Shown: piece by piece, positions 9,265 to 18,997 of the stretch
How positions within the stretch are numbered: the stretch's first letter is position 1
Layout of the letters: each line of letters opens with the position of its first letter
Assembly (NCBI GenBank): GCA_030530285.1
Contig: JAUMVD010000012.1
Span: forward strand, 1 to 43,221
Source of the DNA: Bacillota bacterium
GTDB lineage: Bacteria > Bacillota > Clostridia > Peptostreptococcales > Anaerovoracaceae
Reading direction: 5' to 3'
Length of the DNA stretch: 43,221 nucleotides
The notes under the pieces: model-generated
The model's input: the letters and a program-made list of their open reading frames with translations, nothing else
What the model was told of the DNA's origin: nothing
Database searches by the model: none
Made by a program: the position numbers and the translations under genes

Positions 9265-10946
9265 TTGATGATTTCCATCAGCGCGTCCTTGATCTGGTTC
9301 AGCGCGCTGTCACAGGAATGCAGGTCGCTGCCCTGGGCCATGATGTACAGCTTGACCTTCGGTTCCGTACCGGAAGGTCTCACGATGGCCTTGGAGCCGC
9401 CTGCCAGGTCATAAAACAGCATGTTGGCCGGAGGCAATCCCGTGGCAGCTGTGTCCTGGAAATCCCGGATGCCTTCCACAGGGAATCCGATCTCAGCAGG
9501 AGAATCCTGACGTAAGGATTTCATCAGACCATCCATTTTATCGGATGCGTCAAAGCCTTCGAACTGGATGGACAGGACGTCCTCTCTGAAGAATCCGTAT
9601 TTTTCGTACATTTTCTGCAGCACTTCATACAGTGTCAGATCTTTGGTGTCATAGTAGCATGCCATCTCATACAGCAGCATGGACGCGACGATAGCGTCCT
9701 TATCTCTGGCGTAAGTTCCGCAGAGATAGCCGTTGCTTTCTTCAAATCCGAAGAGGAATGTGTGCTCGCCGGTAGCTTCCCATTCTTTTATTTTCTCGCC
9801 GATGAACTTGAACCCCGTGAGAACGTTGACGATCTCCACACCGTTCCTGCGGCAGATCACATCTGCCATAGGCGTGGAAACGATGCTCTTGACGGCGGCG
9901 CTGTCAGCAGGAAGAGTTCCTGATTCCTTCTTTACGGTGATCAGATAATCCAGCAAAAGCACGCCGATCTGATTTCCCGTGAGCATGACGAAATCTTCGC
10001 CGTTTCTCACCACAGCTCCGCATCGGTCTCCATCAGGATCCGTGCCGATGATCAGATCGGCATCGTGTTTACGGGCCAGATCCATGGCCAGATCGAAGGT
10101 CTGGATATTGTCAGGATTTGGCGAGGACACGGTAGGGAAATCTCCGTTCAGCACCATCTGTTCCGGCACGGTGATCAGATTTCGCGCGCCCAGTCTGCTT
10201 AAGACTTCCGGCACGAGCCGGTATCCGGTCCCGTGAAGCGGCGTATAGATCACGCAAAAATCAGGGGACTCCTTTACCAGATCCGAGGATACGGACTGTG
10301 CAAGCACATTGGATAAGTAGGCCTCATCCATGTCATCACCCAGCATGGTGATGAGCCCTGAAGCCTTTGCTTCGTCAACATCCATGACCTTCACATCGTC
10401 GAAGATGTCCCGCTGTATCATGGAATCGGAAACCATCGCGGCGTGTTCCGGCGGCAGCTGGGCTCCGTCGGACCAGTAGACCTTGTATCCGTTGTATTCC
10501 TTAGGGTTGTGGCTTGCCGTAATGTTGATGCCGGCGATGGAAGCCGTCTGCCTCAGCGCGAAGGAAAGCTCCGGAGTAGGCCTGAGGCTTTCGAACAGAT
10601 AAACGTGGATGCCGTTTGCTGCCAGCACACCTGCCGCTTCGGCGGCAAAGGCTGCGCTGTTGTTTCGGGAGTCATAGGATATGGTGACTCCGTCCCTGCC
10701 GTCTTCGGGACTGGCTTTGATCAGATCCGCGAGCCCCTGGGTGGCGTAGCGTACGGTGTACACGTTCATGCCAAACAGTCCCGCGCGCATGATACCTCTG
10801 AGGCCTGCGGTACCGAAGTCCAGCAGTTTGCTGAACCGTCCCTTGATTTCGTTTTCATCATCGGCGATGGCGCGGAGTTCGTCCTTCGTATCCTGATCGA
10901 CGATATCGCTGTCCAGCCATCGCTGATATTCGTATTGATAGTCCAT
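9258..10946 (-). CDS. pgcA: Phosphoglucomutase/phosphomannomutase
   Basis: A 562-residue alpha-D-phosphohexomutase, the length of the Bacillus PgcA type. It interconverts glucose-1-phosphate and glucose-6-phosphate in the cytosol. The phosphoserine loop is NITASHNPKEYNGYKVY, the metal loop GTDPDGDRCG, the sugar-binding loop GFEESNGYLCG, and the C-terminal phosphate-binding loop RPSGTEPKVKLYI, in the correct order. The ATG at 10944-10946 is preceded by GAAAGGAG, which lies in the last codons of the upstream amylase gene; the two genes are separated by one base, suggesting translational coupling. As the last gene of glgB-glgC-glgD-amylase-pgcA it links both glycogen synthesis (supplying glucose-1-phosphate to GlgC) and breakdown (using the GlgP product) to glycolysis. 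Confidence 0.95.
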   Translation of the reverse strand: MDYQYEYQRWLDSDIVDQDTKDELRAIADDENEIKGRFSKLLDFGTAGLRGIMRAGLFGMNVYTVRYATQGLADLIKASPEDGRDGVTISYDSRNNSAAFAAEAAGVLAANGIHVYLFESLRPTPELSFALRQTASIAGINITASHNPKEYNGYKVYWSDGAQLPPEHAAMVSDSMIQRDIFDDVKVMDVDEAKASGLITMLGDDMDEAYLSNVLAQSVSSDLVKESPDFCVIYTPLHGTGYRLVPEVLSRLGARNLITVPEQMVLNGDFPTVSSPNPDNIQTFDLAMDLARKHDADLIIGTDPDGDRCGAVVRNGEDFVMLTGNQIGVLLLDYLITVKKESGTLPADSAAVKSIVSTPMADVICRRNGVEIVNVLTGFKFIGEKIKEWEATGEHTFLFGFEESNGYLCGTYARDKDAIVASMLLYEMACYYDTKDLTLYEVLQKMYEKYGFFREDVLSIQFEGFDASDKMDGLMKSLRQDSPAEIGFPVEGIRDFQDTAATGLPPANMLFYDLAGGSKAIVRPSGTEPKVKLYIMAQGSDLHSCDSALNQIKDALMEIIKA

Positions 10947-10947
10947 A

Positions 10948-12822
10948 TCAAAGACTCCTTTCTAAGAGTAAGGCTTCATTCGGAAATACGGATACATTGC
11001 CGCTGACAATCCGTCCGGTGAGCAGATCTCTCCATTGTCCTTCCAGACTGAGCTCTCTTTCGGCAGGTCCGCGGTTGACTGCCGTGATCACCGGCCAGTA
11101 CATGCCGTACCCGCAGTATCGCTCGAAAGCGAACAACCCATCCGATGCGTCGATGGTCCGGTAGCCGCCCTGGCGGAATACACCGTGGGCGGAGCGGATT
11201 TCTGTCAGTTTGCGGTACCACTGAAGCAGGTCCTGGTTTTCCTGATCCCATGGGTAACAGGTCCGATTGAAGGGATCCTTGTAACCCTCGGTTCCCGCTT
11301 CATCACCGTAATAGATGCACGGCAGCCCCGGCAGCGTCATCTGGATCAGGGACGCCATTTTGAGAAGGCGTATGCCTTCTTCCCACTGGTTCTCGTCCAG
11401 GTGCGTGTGCGCCTGCGCTTCACGCGTCGGATCCGGTCCCAGATCCGCACCTGCCAGTGCCGTGATGATCCGCGGGCTGTCGTGGGTGCCCAGAATATTC
11501 ATGAGACAGTTGGTGACTTCCGGAGGGTAGTTTTCGATGATGGATTCCACTGCGGACCTGAGCCTTTGCGAATCGCCGTTTCGGATAAATTCTATGATCC
11601 CGTTTCGGACCGGGTAATTCGTGACGGAATCCAGCCGTCCGCCTTCAAAGTAATTCTTTCTCTCATCGTAGGCAATCTTATTGGAAGCGTCTTCCCAGAC
11701 CTCTCCCAGAATCAGAGCGTCGCTTTTTTCTGTCTTGGCAGCTTCCGTCAGTGTATCCAGAAATCCTCCATCCAGTTCGTCGGCGACGTCCAGCCGCCAG
11801 CCCGATGCGCCGGCTCTGAGCCATTTTCTTACGATGCCGTTTTCACCGGTGATGTACCGGATATACCCGGGATCCCGTTTATTCAGTTTCGGCAGCGTCT
11901 CGAAATCCCACCAGCAGTCGTATGATCCGTCTTCGCGGAAACAGTACCAGCTGCGGTATGGCGAGTCGGGATTGTTGTAGGCGCCGCTGCCTCCGCATCG
12001 TCCGTGTTTGTCGAAATAGATGGAGTCAGCGCCTGTGTGGGAGAAGACGCCGTCGCAAATCACACGAATGCCCAGATCATTTGCTTCCCGGCAGAGCCTT
12101 TGGAAATCCTCTTCACTGCCGAACATCGGATCGATCCGCTCGTAATTGGCGGTGTCATATTTATGGTTTGAATACGCCTCGAATATCGGGCTGAGGTAAA
12201 TGCAGGTGACGTGCAGTGAAGCCAGATAAGGGAGCTTCTGGCGTATGCCCTCCAGATCCCCTCCGAAGAAATCGTTGTTGAGGATCTGCCCGTCCTGCGG
12301 CTCCCAGACGGGAACGCCGCCCCAGTCGTCTCTGAGGATCTGACCTTCCCCTGCAAAGCGCTGCCGTCCCGATCTGTGGAAACGATCCACGAAAATGTGG
12401 TAGTAGATGCCCCCGTAAAGCCAGTCCGGCACATCGTACTTGCGCTGATATACCGTCTGCTGCCAGGCGGCATCATCGTCGGTGATGACCGCGGCGTTAT
12501 CCTGATCTCTGCCCACTCGCAGGATGCCTTTCGGCGTTTCGATTTCGAACCGGTACCAGTACAGGCCGGTATCATGGATGGCCAGAGTGAGGGTATACTC
12601 CAGATAGGTATCGGTTTCAGCGGGTGTTTCTTCGCCGCCGTTCATCTGATAGCGGGCCGGCTCGTCGTGCCGGTCGTACTTGACGACAATATGCACGCAG
12701 TCCGGATGCAGCGCTTTGGCCACCAGTATCCTGTACGTGATCTCGGTATCGGATACCACAGCGCCCGATGGCGTCTTGAAATATGTGTTTCTTGAGTCAA
12801 ATATTATGTTCGCCTGTTCCAA
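10948..12822 (-). CDS. Cytosolic GH13 alpha-glucosidase (neopullulanase/maltogenic amylase type)
   Basis: A 624-residue protein without a signal peptide, so cytosolic. The N-terminal 120 residues look like a CBM34-type beta-sandwich (IIFDSRNTYFKTPSG, YTLTLAIHDTGLYWYRFEIE), followed by a GH13 barrel. Catalytic residues are visible: Asp in GWRLDVADEL, Glu in LILGEVWEDA, and Asp in LGTHDSPRI. This layout fits subfamily GH13_20, which hydrolyses maltodextrins and pullulan-type linkages. The only plausible start is TTG (12820-12822): an in-frame TAG lies seven codons upstream and the next Met is near residue 60. The purine-rich AAAGAGAG is about ten bases before it, so initiation may be weak. It lies 27 bases after glgD. 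Likely role: trimming glycogen-derived dextrins. Confidence 0.9.
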   Translation of the reverse strand: MEQANIIFDSRNTYFKTPSGAVVSDTEITYRILVAKALHPDCVHIVVKYDRHDEPARYQMNGGEETPAETDTYLEYTLTLAIHDTGLYWYRFEIETPKGILRVGRDQDNAAVITDDDAAWQQTVYQRKYDVPDWLYGGIYYHIFVDRFHRSGRQRFAGEGQILRDDWGGVPVWEPQDGQILNNDFFGGDLEGIRQKLPYLASLHVTCIYLSPIFEAYSNHKYDTANYERIDPMFGSEEDFQRLCREANDLGIRVICDGVFSHTGADSIYFDKHGRCGGSGAYNNPDSPYRSWYCFREDGSYDCWWDFETLPKLNKRDPGYIRYITGENGIVRKWLRAGASGWRLDVADELDGGFLDTLTEAAKTEKSDALILGEVWEDASNKIAYDERKNYFEGGRLDSVTNYPVRNGIIEFIRNGDSQRLRSAVESIIENYPPEVTNCLMNILGTHDSPRIITALAGADLGPDPTREAQAHTHLDENQWEEGIRLLKMASLIQMTLPGLPCIYYGDEAGTEGYKDPFNRTCYPWDQENQDLLQWYRKLTEIRSAHGVFRQGGYRTIDASDGLFAFERYCGYGMYWPVITAVNRGPAERELSLEGQWRDLLTGRIVSGNVSVFPNEALLLERSL

Positions 12823-12849
12823 TAAATTCAGTCTCTCTTTCTAGTATAG

Positions 12850-13968
12850 TTAGATCACCGCCTTCGACTTGACGAAGAACGGGTGGGTGATATATCCGGA
12901 CAGCAGCCGCTTGTCATTGATCACGACGTTCTTATCCAGAACGGCGTAATTCAGCATCGCGCCTTCGCCGATGGTGCAGTCCTGATTGATGACGCAGTTC
13001 TCCACTACGGCGCCTTTTTTGATGTGGACGCCGCGGAATATGATGGAGTTTTTGACGGTGCCTTCGATTACCGTCCCGGCGGCGATGATGGAGTTGGTGG
13101 CCTTTGAACCGTCACCGTAATAGGCAGGGGAACTGTTGCCTGCTCTGGTGATGACCGGTCTCAGTTCCTGATCGAACAGCTCCTGTCTGATGTCCTTATC
13201 CAGCAGCGACAGATTGCTTCTCAGATAGGACGAAAGATCATCCACGTACAGCAGCGTCTCATCGGTCACATAAGCCATGATCTTCGACTCGCCCAGCGCC
13301 GGTTTCAGGATATCCTTTCGCAGGCTGGTTTTGTTCTGATCGATGGACTGTACCAGGATATCCACCAGATCCTCGCGTTCCATGATATAGGTGTTGGTCG
13401 CCACATATCCGCCGGCATCAGGCAGTCCGCCGATGATGATGTCGGTGATCCTGCCCTCATCATCGATCTTGTACTCCGTGGCCGGGACGCTCGCGTCCTT
13501 ATGGATCGGGTTTTTCGTGCAAAGGCAGGTGAAGCGGGCTCCCGAGTCGATATGCTGCTGCAGCATGGCGGAATAATCGATATTTCCGATGGCGTTGCAG
13601 CAGGAGAAAAGAACGTATTTCTCTTTACAGTCCTCTATATATGACAGGTTGGCCTGCAGCGCTTCCAGAACGTTTTCGTATCTCATCTCCGCATTGTAAA
13701 ACGAGAACGGCGGCAGCACGGTCAGACCCGATTCTCTGCGGTTCAGATCCCATTCTCCGCCGTAGCGGACATGACCCATGAGGCTTTCATATTTGGTTGT
13801 GGCGACGATGCCGATATTGCGCACGCCGGAGTTGGTCATGTTGGAGATAAAAAAGTCTATAATTCTGTATCTGGCGCCAAACGGTATGGCGGCGAACGTT
13901 CTCTTTATGGTAAGCTCGCTGACATCCGCATCGTGTTCATCAGCGAAAATAAGTCCAAGCATATCCAT
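12850..13968 (-). CDS. glgD: ADP-glucose pyrophosphorylase accessory subunit GlgD
   Basis: A 372-residue GlgC homologue of the GlgD type. It keeps the fold signatures PFGARYRIIDFFISNMTNS and a left-handed beta-helix C-terminus with hexapeptide repeats (SIIFRGVHIKKGAVVENCVI). The pyrophosphate-binding GGxGxRL loop of GlgC is replaced by LIFADEHDADVSELT, so this subunit is expected to be non-catalytic. In other Bacillota GlgD forms a hetero-oligomer with GlgC and raises its activity. The ATG has GGAGGT upstream, and only three bases separate it from the glgC stop, so the two subunits are almost certainly made together. Confidence 0.96.
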   Translation of the reverse strand: MDMLGLIFADEHDADVSELTIKRTFAAIPFGARYRIIDFFISNMTNSGVRNIGIVATTKYESLMGHVRYGGEWDLNRRESGLTVLPPFSFYNAEMRYENVLEALQANLSYIEDCKEKYVLFSCCNAIGNIDYSAMLQQHIDSGARFTCLCTKNPIHKDASVPATEYKIDDEGRITDIIIGGLPDAGGYVATNTYIMEREDLVDILVQSIDQNKTSLRKDILKPALGESKIMAYVTDETLLYVDDLSSYLRSNLSLLDKDIRQELFDQELRPVITRAGNSSPAYYGDGSKATNSIIAAGTVIEGTVKNSIIFRGVHIKKGAVVENCVINQDCTIGEGAMLNYAVLDKNVVINDKRLLSGYITHPFFVKSKAVI

Positions 13969-13971
13969 GAT

Positions 13972-15108
13972 CTATACCTCCTCTCCGGCAGCGATAACGG
14001 TCAGTTCATGCGTCTGTTTGTCACCGCCGACTCTGGCGCCCGCGCTGACGCGCACATCCCGGTCGATGATGGCATATTCGACGACGGCGCCTTTTTCGAT
14101 ATATACATTATTCATGATGACGGAGTCCTTGATCACAGCGCCTTCTTCTACCGTGATGTTGCTGCCCAGAACCGAATTGACCACAGTACCGTCGATTTCA
14201 TTTCCGGCGGCGCAGTTGCAGTTGGTCATGTGGGCGTGCTCTCCAAGATAGGTAGGCGGCTGGAAGTCATGCCGGTAATAGATTCTCCAGCCATCATCAT
14301 TGAGACAGAGCTCCGGATTTTCGCCCAGTGTATCCATGTTGGCGCTCCAATACGAGGAGAGGGTACCGACATCGCGCCAGTAGCCTTTGTACAGATAAGC
14401 GAAGAGTCTCTCGCCTCCCGCCAGCATGGCGGGGATCACGTTTTTGCCGAAGTCGTTGTCGGAGTTCGGATTTTCCTCATCCTGCTGCAGATACCTGAAC
14501 AGTTTATCCGTTGTGAATACATACACGCCCATGGAAGCCAGCGTGCTCTTAGGGTGCGCGGGCTTCTCCGCAAACTCCGTGATGCGGCCGTCCGGATCCG
14601 TGCTCATGATCCCGAAGCGGCTGGCTTCTTCGATGGGCACATCCATGACAGCGATCGTGCAATCCGCTTCATTATCGATGTGCTCCTGAAGCATGATGTC
14701 GTAGTTCATCTTATAAATATGGTCTCCCGAAAGAACAATGATGTAGTCAGGATCATAATTCATGATGAATTTCTGGTTCTGATAGATGGCGTTGGCCGTA
14801 CCCTTGAACCAGTCGCCGCCTTTGGCAGCCTGATAAGGCGGAAGTACGTGCAGCCCGCCGTAATTCAGATTCAGATCCCAGGGATCCCCTGTACCCAGAT
14901 AGTCATTTAACTCCAGAGGCTGATACTGCGTCAGAACGCCCACCGTGTCGATATCGGAGTTGACACAGTTCGAGAGAGAAAAATCGATAATGCGATATCT
15001 TCCCCCGAACGGGACGGCAGGCTTGGCGACATTCTCCGTGAGGGGAGCCAGTCTGCTGCCTTGACCACCAGCAAGAAGCATGGCTATGCACTTTTTCTTT
15101 CTTGCCAT
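13972..15108 (-). CDS. glgC: Glucose-1-phosphate adenylyltransferase, catalytic subunit
   Basis: A 378-residue enzyme that makes ADP-glucose from ATP and glucose-1-phosphate, the committed step of bacterial glycogen synthesis. The nucleotide loop [20 protein letters not shown] is intact and is followed by [19 protein letters not shown]. Further motifs are [15 protein letters not shown] (metal and nucleotide Asp), EFAEKP (glucose-1-phosphate contact), and a C-terminal beta-helix ([21 protein letters not shown]). It is shorter than the enterobacterial enzyme and resembles the Bacillus type. It has a GGAGGA ribosome site; two bases separate it from glgB upstream and three from glgD downstream. 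Confidence 0.97.
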   Translation of the reverse strand: MARKKKCIAMLLAGGQGSRLAPLTENVAKPAVPFGGRYRIIDFSLSNCVNSDIDTVGVLTQYQPLELNDYLGTGDPWDLNLNYGGLHVLPPYQAAKGGDWFKGTANAIYQNQKFIMNYDPDYIIVLSGDHIYKMNYDIMLQEHIDNEADCTIAVMDVPIEEASRFGIMSTDPDGRITEFAEKPAHPKSTLASMGVYVFTTDKLFRYLQQDEENPNSDNDFGKNVIPAMLAGGERLFAYLYKGYWRDVGTLSSYWSANMDTLGENPELCLNDDGWRIYYRHDFQPPTYLGEHAHMTNCNCAAGNEIDGTVVNSVLGSNITVEEGAVIKDSVIMNNVYIEKGAVVEYAIIDRDVRVSAGARVGGDKQTHELTVIAAGEEV

Positions 15109-15110
15109 TT

Positions 15111-17048
15111 TTATTCCTCCTTCTTCTTTAATACTATCGCCGACAGCGCCGGAAGGGTGAGTTCGATATGCTGCTCGTATCCGTTCCAGCCTTCGGGAAT
15201 TACCTTATATTCCGCGCCGGTTCTGGTTCCCCGGCCTCCGTATTCGGCGGCGTCGGTGTCGAGTATGGATGTGTACACACCGGTTTCGGGCACGCCGATC
15301 TTATACTCCGCCAGGTCTTTGCCGGAAAGATTCAGGCAAATGACGACGTGATCCCGGCCGCGGCTTTTGCTGCCTGTACGCAGGCGGATGTAGTTGATCA
15401 CATTGTCGTAGATGTTGCCGCCGTCGATCCACCGGAATCCCTCGGGGGTATCGTCCCCCTGCCAGAGGACCGGCGTATCCAGATAGAGCCGGTTGAGATC
15501 GCGGCAGAACGCCTGGGCCTGTCTATGCCTGTCATAATCCAGAAGCAGCCAGTCCAGCTGCGCGTTTTCGTTCCATTCTATGAACTGGGCGAATTCGTTT
15601 CCCATGAAATTCAGTTTCTTGCCCGGGTGGGTGAACATGAAGGTCAGAAAAGCCCGGAATCCGTCAAATTTCTGGTCGTAAGTGCCGGGCATTTTGTTCA
15701 GAAGCGACTTCTTGCCGTGGACGACTTCATCGTGGGAAACCGGAAGGATGAAGTTCTCGCTCCACGCGTAATCCAGCGAGAATACCAGCTTGCCGTGGGC
15801 TTCCCGGCGAAACAGCGGATCCGTAGAGAAATACTCCAGTTCGTCATTCATCCACCCCATGTTCCATTTGAAGTTGAATCCCAGTCCGCCGGTATCCGGA
15901 GGCTGCGTGATGTTAGGCCAGGCGGTGGATTCTTCGGCTATGGTAAGGACGCCGGGGTAATTTGTAAGAACGTCCCGGTTTATCTGCTGCAGGAATCGGA
16001 TGGCCTCTTTGTTTTCGACGCCGCCATCCTCGTTGGGCATCCACTCTCCGTCTTCCCGGTCGTAGTTGAGATAGATCATAGCGGCTACCGCGTCCACACG
16101 GAGCCCGTCTATGTGGAATTTTTCGCAGTAGTAGCAGGCATTTGAAATGAGAAAGCTGACGACTTCAGGCCTGCCGAAGTCAAAGGCCAGCGTTCCCCAG
16201 CCCTTGTGCTCTGCCCTTGACGGATTGCTGTCCTCATAGAGCGGCTGACCATCGAAGCGGACCAGTCCGTATTCGTCCTTCGGGAAGTGGGCAGGGACCC
16301 AGTCCATGATTACGCCGATGTGATTGCGGTGAGCCAGGTCCACCAGATATTTGAAGTCATCCGGTCTGCCATATCGGGACGTCGGGCTATAGTAGCCGGT
16401 AACCTGATAACCCCAGGAACCGTCAAAGGGATACTCCATGACAGGGAGCAGTTCGATATGGGTATAGCCCATTTCCTTAACGTATGGGATGAGCATATCC
16501 GCAGTTTCACGGTATGTATAAAGACCGCCGTCTTCTCTGCGGCGCCACGAACCGATATGTACTTCGTAGATATTCACGGGAGACTGGTACGGGTTGCGGG
16601 AGATTCGCTCCTCCATCCAATCCCGGTCCTGCCAAGGAAAGGCTCTGTCCACGTCGAAAACGATGGATGCCCGCTGGCTGCCGTGGATGCCCGCTCCGTT
16701 CTCAGAGAAAAACGCGTAAGGATCGGCCTTGAACACCGTTTTGCCATCCGCGCCGGTGACGGCGAATTTGTAAAGATCGCCCTCTCCGGCTTCCGGTACA
16801 TGCAGTTCCCAGATTTCGCGATCATCAGCGAGAGGCTGCATGATATTCCTGGACGCGTCCCAATCGTTGAAGCTGCCGACGACGGATATGGATTCCGCTC
16901 TCGGCGCCCAGACGCGGAAGATCACACCTGTCTGCGCGCTGGTGCCGGCTTGACCGCCGCAAAGGTGTGCGCCCATAAACTCATATGACCTGTAATTCGC
17001 CCCATGGTGAAAGAGGTATTTGTGTTCAGAAATATTCTGCGTCACCAT
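15111..17048 (-). CDS. glgB: 1,4-alpha-glucan branching enzyme
   Basis: A 645-residue branching enzyme that makes the alpha-1,6 branch points of glycogen. The start at 17046-17048 ([16 protein letters not shown]) has GGGGAGG six bases upstream; a longer in-frame extension to 17183 would run through the promoter and is rejected. A CBM48 module occupies residues about 30-125 ([20 protein letters not shown]), followed by a GH13_9 barrel. Catalytic residues: Asp in [14 protein letters not shown], Glu in [10 protein letters not shown], Asp in [11 protein letters not shown]. First gene of the five-gene minus-strand glycogen operon. An extended -10 promoter at 17076-17084 gives a leader of about 20 bases. 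Confidence 0.97.
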   Translation of the reverse strand: MVTQNISEHKYLFHHGANYRSYEFMGAHLCGGQAGTSAQTGVIFRVWAPRAESISVVGSFNDWDASRNIMQPLADDREIWELHVPEAGEGDLYKFAVTGADGKTVFKADPYAFFSENGAGIHGSQRASIVFDVDRAFPWQDRDWMEERISRNPYQSPVNIYEVHIGSWRRREDGGLYTYRETADMLIPYVKEMGYTHIELLPVMEYPFDGSWGYQVTGYYSPTSRYGRPDDFKYLVDLAHRNHIGVIMDWVPAHFPKDEYGLVRFDGQPLYEDSNPSRAEHKGWGTLAFDFGRPEVVSFLISNACYYCEKFHIDGLRVDAVAAMIYLNYDREDGEWMPNEDGGVENKEAIRFLQQINRDVLTNYPGVLTIAEESTAWPNITQPPDTGGLGFNFKWNMGWMNDELEYFSTDPLFRREAHGKLVFSLDYAWSENFILPVSHDEVVHGKKSLLNKMPGTYDQKFDGFRAFLTFMFTHPGKKLNFMGNEFAQFIEWNENAQLDWLLLDYDRHRQAQAFCRDLNRLYLDTPVLWQGDDTPEGFRWIDGGNIYDNVINYIRLRTGSKSRGRDHVVICLNLSGKDLAEYKIGVPETGVYTSILDTDAAEYGGRGTRTGAEYKVIPEGWNGYEQHIELTLPALSAIVLKKKEE

Positions 17049-17075
17049 TCTAGTCCTCCCCATAGTACTGTATTC

Positions 17076-17084
17076 ATTATACCA
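17076..17084 (-). promoter_or_regulatory. Extended -10 promoter of the glgBCD operon
   Basis: On the minus strand the sequence reads TGG-TATAAT, a perfect -10 with the TGn extension. No good -35 is found at 16-18 bases; TTGTCA lies 21 bases upstream. Transcription would begin near 17069 and give a short leader containing the glgB ribosome site. Confidence 0.65.
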
Positions 17085-17122
17085 CAGATTATTGCGGATG
17101 TGTGACAAAAAATGAAAATAAT

Positions 17123-17158
17123 TGACCGCAAATGATTGACTTTGAGTAAATTCGGTCA
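17123..17158. promoter_or_regulatory. Inverted repeat TGACCG/CGGTCA, candidate DeoR-type operator
   Basis: TGACCG at 17123-17128 and its exact complement CGGTCA at 17153-17158, with flanking similarity (TTGACCGCAAAT; on the other strand TATGACCGAATTT). The right half lies inside the spacer of the regulator's own promoter, and the left half lies upstream towards glgB. That is a plausible place for autorepression and for co-control of both operons. Which protein binds is inference. Confidence 0.4.
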
Positions 17159-17164
17159 TAAAAT
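17136..17164 (+). promoter_or_regulatory. Promoter of the regulator-gap-glgA-glgP-pyk operon
   Basis: TTGACT (17136-17141), exactly 17 bases, TAAAAT (17159-17164). Predicted start near 17170, right at the GGAGGAG ribosome site (17171-17177), so the leader is only about 12 bases. A second TTGACC box 14 bases upstream may offer an alternative -35. Confidence 0.65.
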
Positions 17165-17182
17165 AAAAACGGAGGAGATACA

Positions 17183-17938
17183 ATGCTTCAATATGAACGA
17201 TTTGAGAAAATAATGGATCTTCTGAAACAGCAGTCGTCTGTCAGAGTCACAGAACTGGTGCCTTTGCTTGACGCCAGTGAATCCACGATACGCAGAGATA
17301 TCGCGGAGCTGGATAAGGCGGGACGCCTGCGAAAGGTGTTTGGAGGCGCGGTGTCTGCCGGAGGTACCGACAACCCGGTCAATGCGCAGAGCCGGGATAT
17401 GGGCGCAAAGGCTTTGACCAGGACCTGCGAAAAGATGCAGGTGGCGGTACACGCCGCTTCTCTGATCGAGCCCGGGGACCTGATCTATATCGACGCCGGC
17501 ACCACCACAGGCAGCATGATCGATGCCATTACCTGCTATGATGCCGTTTATGTGACCAACGGGGCGAGACATGCCATTTATCTGGCGCAGCGCGGACTGA
17601 AGACATACCTGTTATCGGGACAGGTGAAAGCTTCCACAGAGGCGATCATCGGTCAGGACGCGGTGGTCAGCCTGCAGAAGTACCACTTCAATAAGTGTTT
17701 CATCGGGACGGACGGCATCGATAAGGATAACGGATACACCACCGCGGACATCGAGGAATCCATGGTCAAGACAGAAGCCATGAGCAGATCCGAGAAAGCT
17801 TTCGTGTTGGCGGACAGCAGCAAGTTCGGTCTGGTGGCGTCCATCACATTCGCGCCGCTTCAGGCCGGCACCGTGATCACGGATCAGCTTCCGGACAGCA
17901 GTTACAGGACAAAAACAGAAATCATTGAAATTAAATAA
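17183..17938 (+). CDS. DeoR/GlpR-family transcriptional regulator
   Basis: A 251-residue regulator. The N-terminal winged helix-turn-helix covers residues about 5-60 ([37 protein letters not shown], and the family's RKVFGGA wing). The C-terminal DeoRC sugar-phosphate sensor domain contains the conserved [16 protein letters not shown] and [20 protein letters not shown]. The ATG has GGAGGAG six bases upstream. Members of this family usually repress nearby sugar genes and are released by a phosphorylated sugar. It heads the gap-glgA-glgP-pyk operon (16 bases to gap) and faces glgB across 134 bases, so it is the obvious candidate regulator for the whole glycogen locus. The effector cannot be read from sequence; a hexose or triose phosphate is a guess. 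Confidence 0.92.
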   Translation: MLQYERFEKIMDLLKQQSSVRVTELVPLLDASESTIRRDIAELDKAGRLRKVFGGAVSAGGTDNPVNAQSRDMGAKALTRTCEKMQVAVHAASLIEPGDLIYIDAGTTTGSMIDAITCYDAVYVTNGARHAIYLAQRGLKTYLLSGQVKASTEAIIGQDAVVSLQKYHFNKCFIGTDGIDKDNGYTTADIEESMVKTEAMSRSEKAFVLADSSKFGLVASITFAPLQAGTVITDQLPDSSYRTKTEIIEIK

Positions 17939-17954
17939 ACAGGAGGAAATCAAA

Positions 17955-18974
17955 ATGGTAAAAATCGCAATCAATGGGTTCGGACGTATAGGACGTCTTT
18001 CATTCAGACAGGTATTCGAAGACCCTGAATGTGAAGTAGTGGCAATCAACGATCTGACGAATCCGGGCATGTTGGCTCATCTGCTGAAGTATGACAGTGT
18101 ACAGGGCAGATATGCCGACAAGCACGAGGTGACACATGATGAAACATCCATCACCGTTGACGGGAAGACGATTCCGGTTTACGCGGAGGCGGAAGCGGCG
18201 AAGCTGCCGTGGAAGAGTCTGGATGTGGATATCGTTCTGGAGTGCACCGGATTCTATACTTCTAAGGAAAAATCTCAGGCGCATATCGATGCCGGCGCCA
18301 AGAAGGTGCTGATCTCAGCTCCTGCCGGCAATGACTTGCCTACTATAGTATACGGGGTAAACCATGAGACCCTGACGAAGGACGACAACATCGTATCCGG
18401 CGCGTCCTGCACCACCAACTGTCTGGCGCCTATGGCCAAGGTACTGGCGGGCTACAGAGAAGTCAGAACGGGATTTATGACCACGATCCACGCCTACACG
18501 GGAGACCAGATGCTGCTGGACGGACCGCACAGAAAGGGCGACCTGAGAAGAGCCAGAGCCGGAGCCATCAATATCGTACCGAATTCCACCGGCGCTGCCA
18601 AGGCCATCGGACTGGTCATTCCGGAACTGGACGGCAAACTCATCGGATCCGCCCAGAGAGTCCCGGTACCTTCCGGTTCCATCACTATACTGGACGCCAC
18701 CCTCAAAGACGAGACGGATTCCGTATCGGTAGAGGGCATCAACGCGGCCATGAAGGCGGCGGCTTCCGAATCCTTCGGATATACAGAAGAGGAACTGGTA
18801 TCCAGCGATATCATCGGAATCAGCTACGGGTCGCTGTTTGACGCGACACAGACCCTGGCAGAGAAGTGCGGAACCCATATATTTGAGGTTCGTATCGTCG
18901 CATGGTATGATAACGAAATGAGTTATGTACACCAGCTGATCCGCACGATGAAACACATGTGCACGCTGGTATAA
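17955..18974 (+). CDS. gap: Glyceraldehyde-3-phosphate dehydrogenase
   Basis: A 339-residue NAD-dependent GAPDH. Start ATG 17955 follows a strong AGGAGG; a start ten codons earlier overlaps the regulator and has no such site. The Rossmann opening is [19 protein letters not shown]. The catalytic Cys is residue 152 in [12 protein letters not shown], with the phosphate-site HAYTGDQ downstream. The C-terminus reads [18 protein letters not shown]. It oxidises glyceraldehyde-3-phosphate to 1,3-bisphosphoglycerate. Its place between a DeoR-type regulator and glgA is unusual, because clostridial gap more often sits with pgk-tpi-gpm. This suggests that this copy, perhaps one of several, is expressed with glycogen turnover. 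Confidence 0.96.
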   Translation: MVKIAINGFGRIGRLSFRQVFEDPECEVVAINDLTNPGMLAHLLKYDSVQGRYADKHEVTHDETSITVDGKTIPVYAEAEAAKLPWKSLDVDIVLECTGFYTSKEKSQAHIDAGAKKVLISAPAGNDLPTIVYGVNHETLTKDDNIVSGASCTTNCLAPMAKVLAGYREVRTGFMTTIHAYTGDQMLLDGPHRKGDLRRARAGAINIVPNSTGAAKAIGLVIPELDGKLIGSAQRVPVPSGSITILDATLKDETDSVSVEGINAAMKAAASESFGYTEEELVSSDIIGISYGSLFDATQTLAEKCGTHIFEVRIVAWYDNEMSYVHQLIRTMKHMCTLV

Positions 18975-18975
18975 T
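18967..18975 (+). promoter_or_regulatory. Possible internal promoter before glgA, overlapping the gap stop codon
   Basis: TGG-TATAAT, the same nine bases as the glgB extended -10 on the other side of the locus. Its TAA is the gap stop codon. Predicted start near 18982, 16 bases before glgA. No -35 box at 17 bases, and a TATAAT over a TAA stop can occur by chance. Confidence 0.35.
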
Positions 18976-18997
18976 CAAACAGATTGGAATGAAAACT

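Noticed and set aside
17049..17182. Catabolite-responsive element (cre) in the glg control region
   Set aside because: No stretch matches the TGWAANCGNTNWCA pattern closely enough.
17049..17183. 45-residue extension of GlgB
   Set aside because: It would cover the promoter and a perfect ribosome site lies at the inner start.
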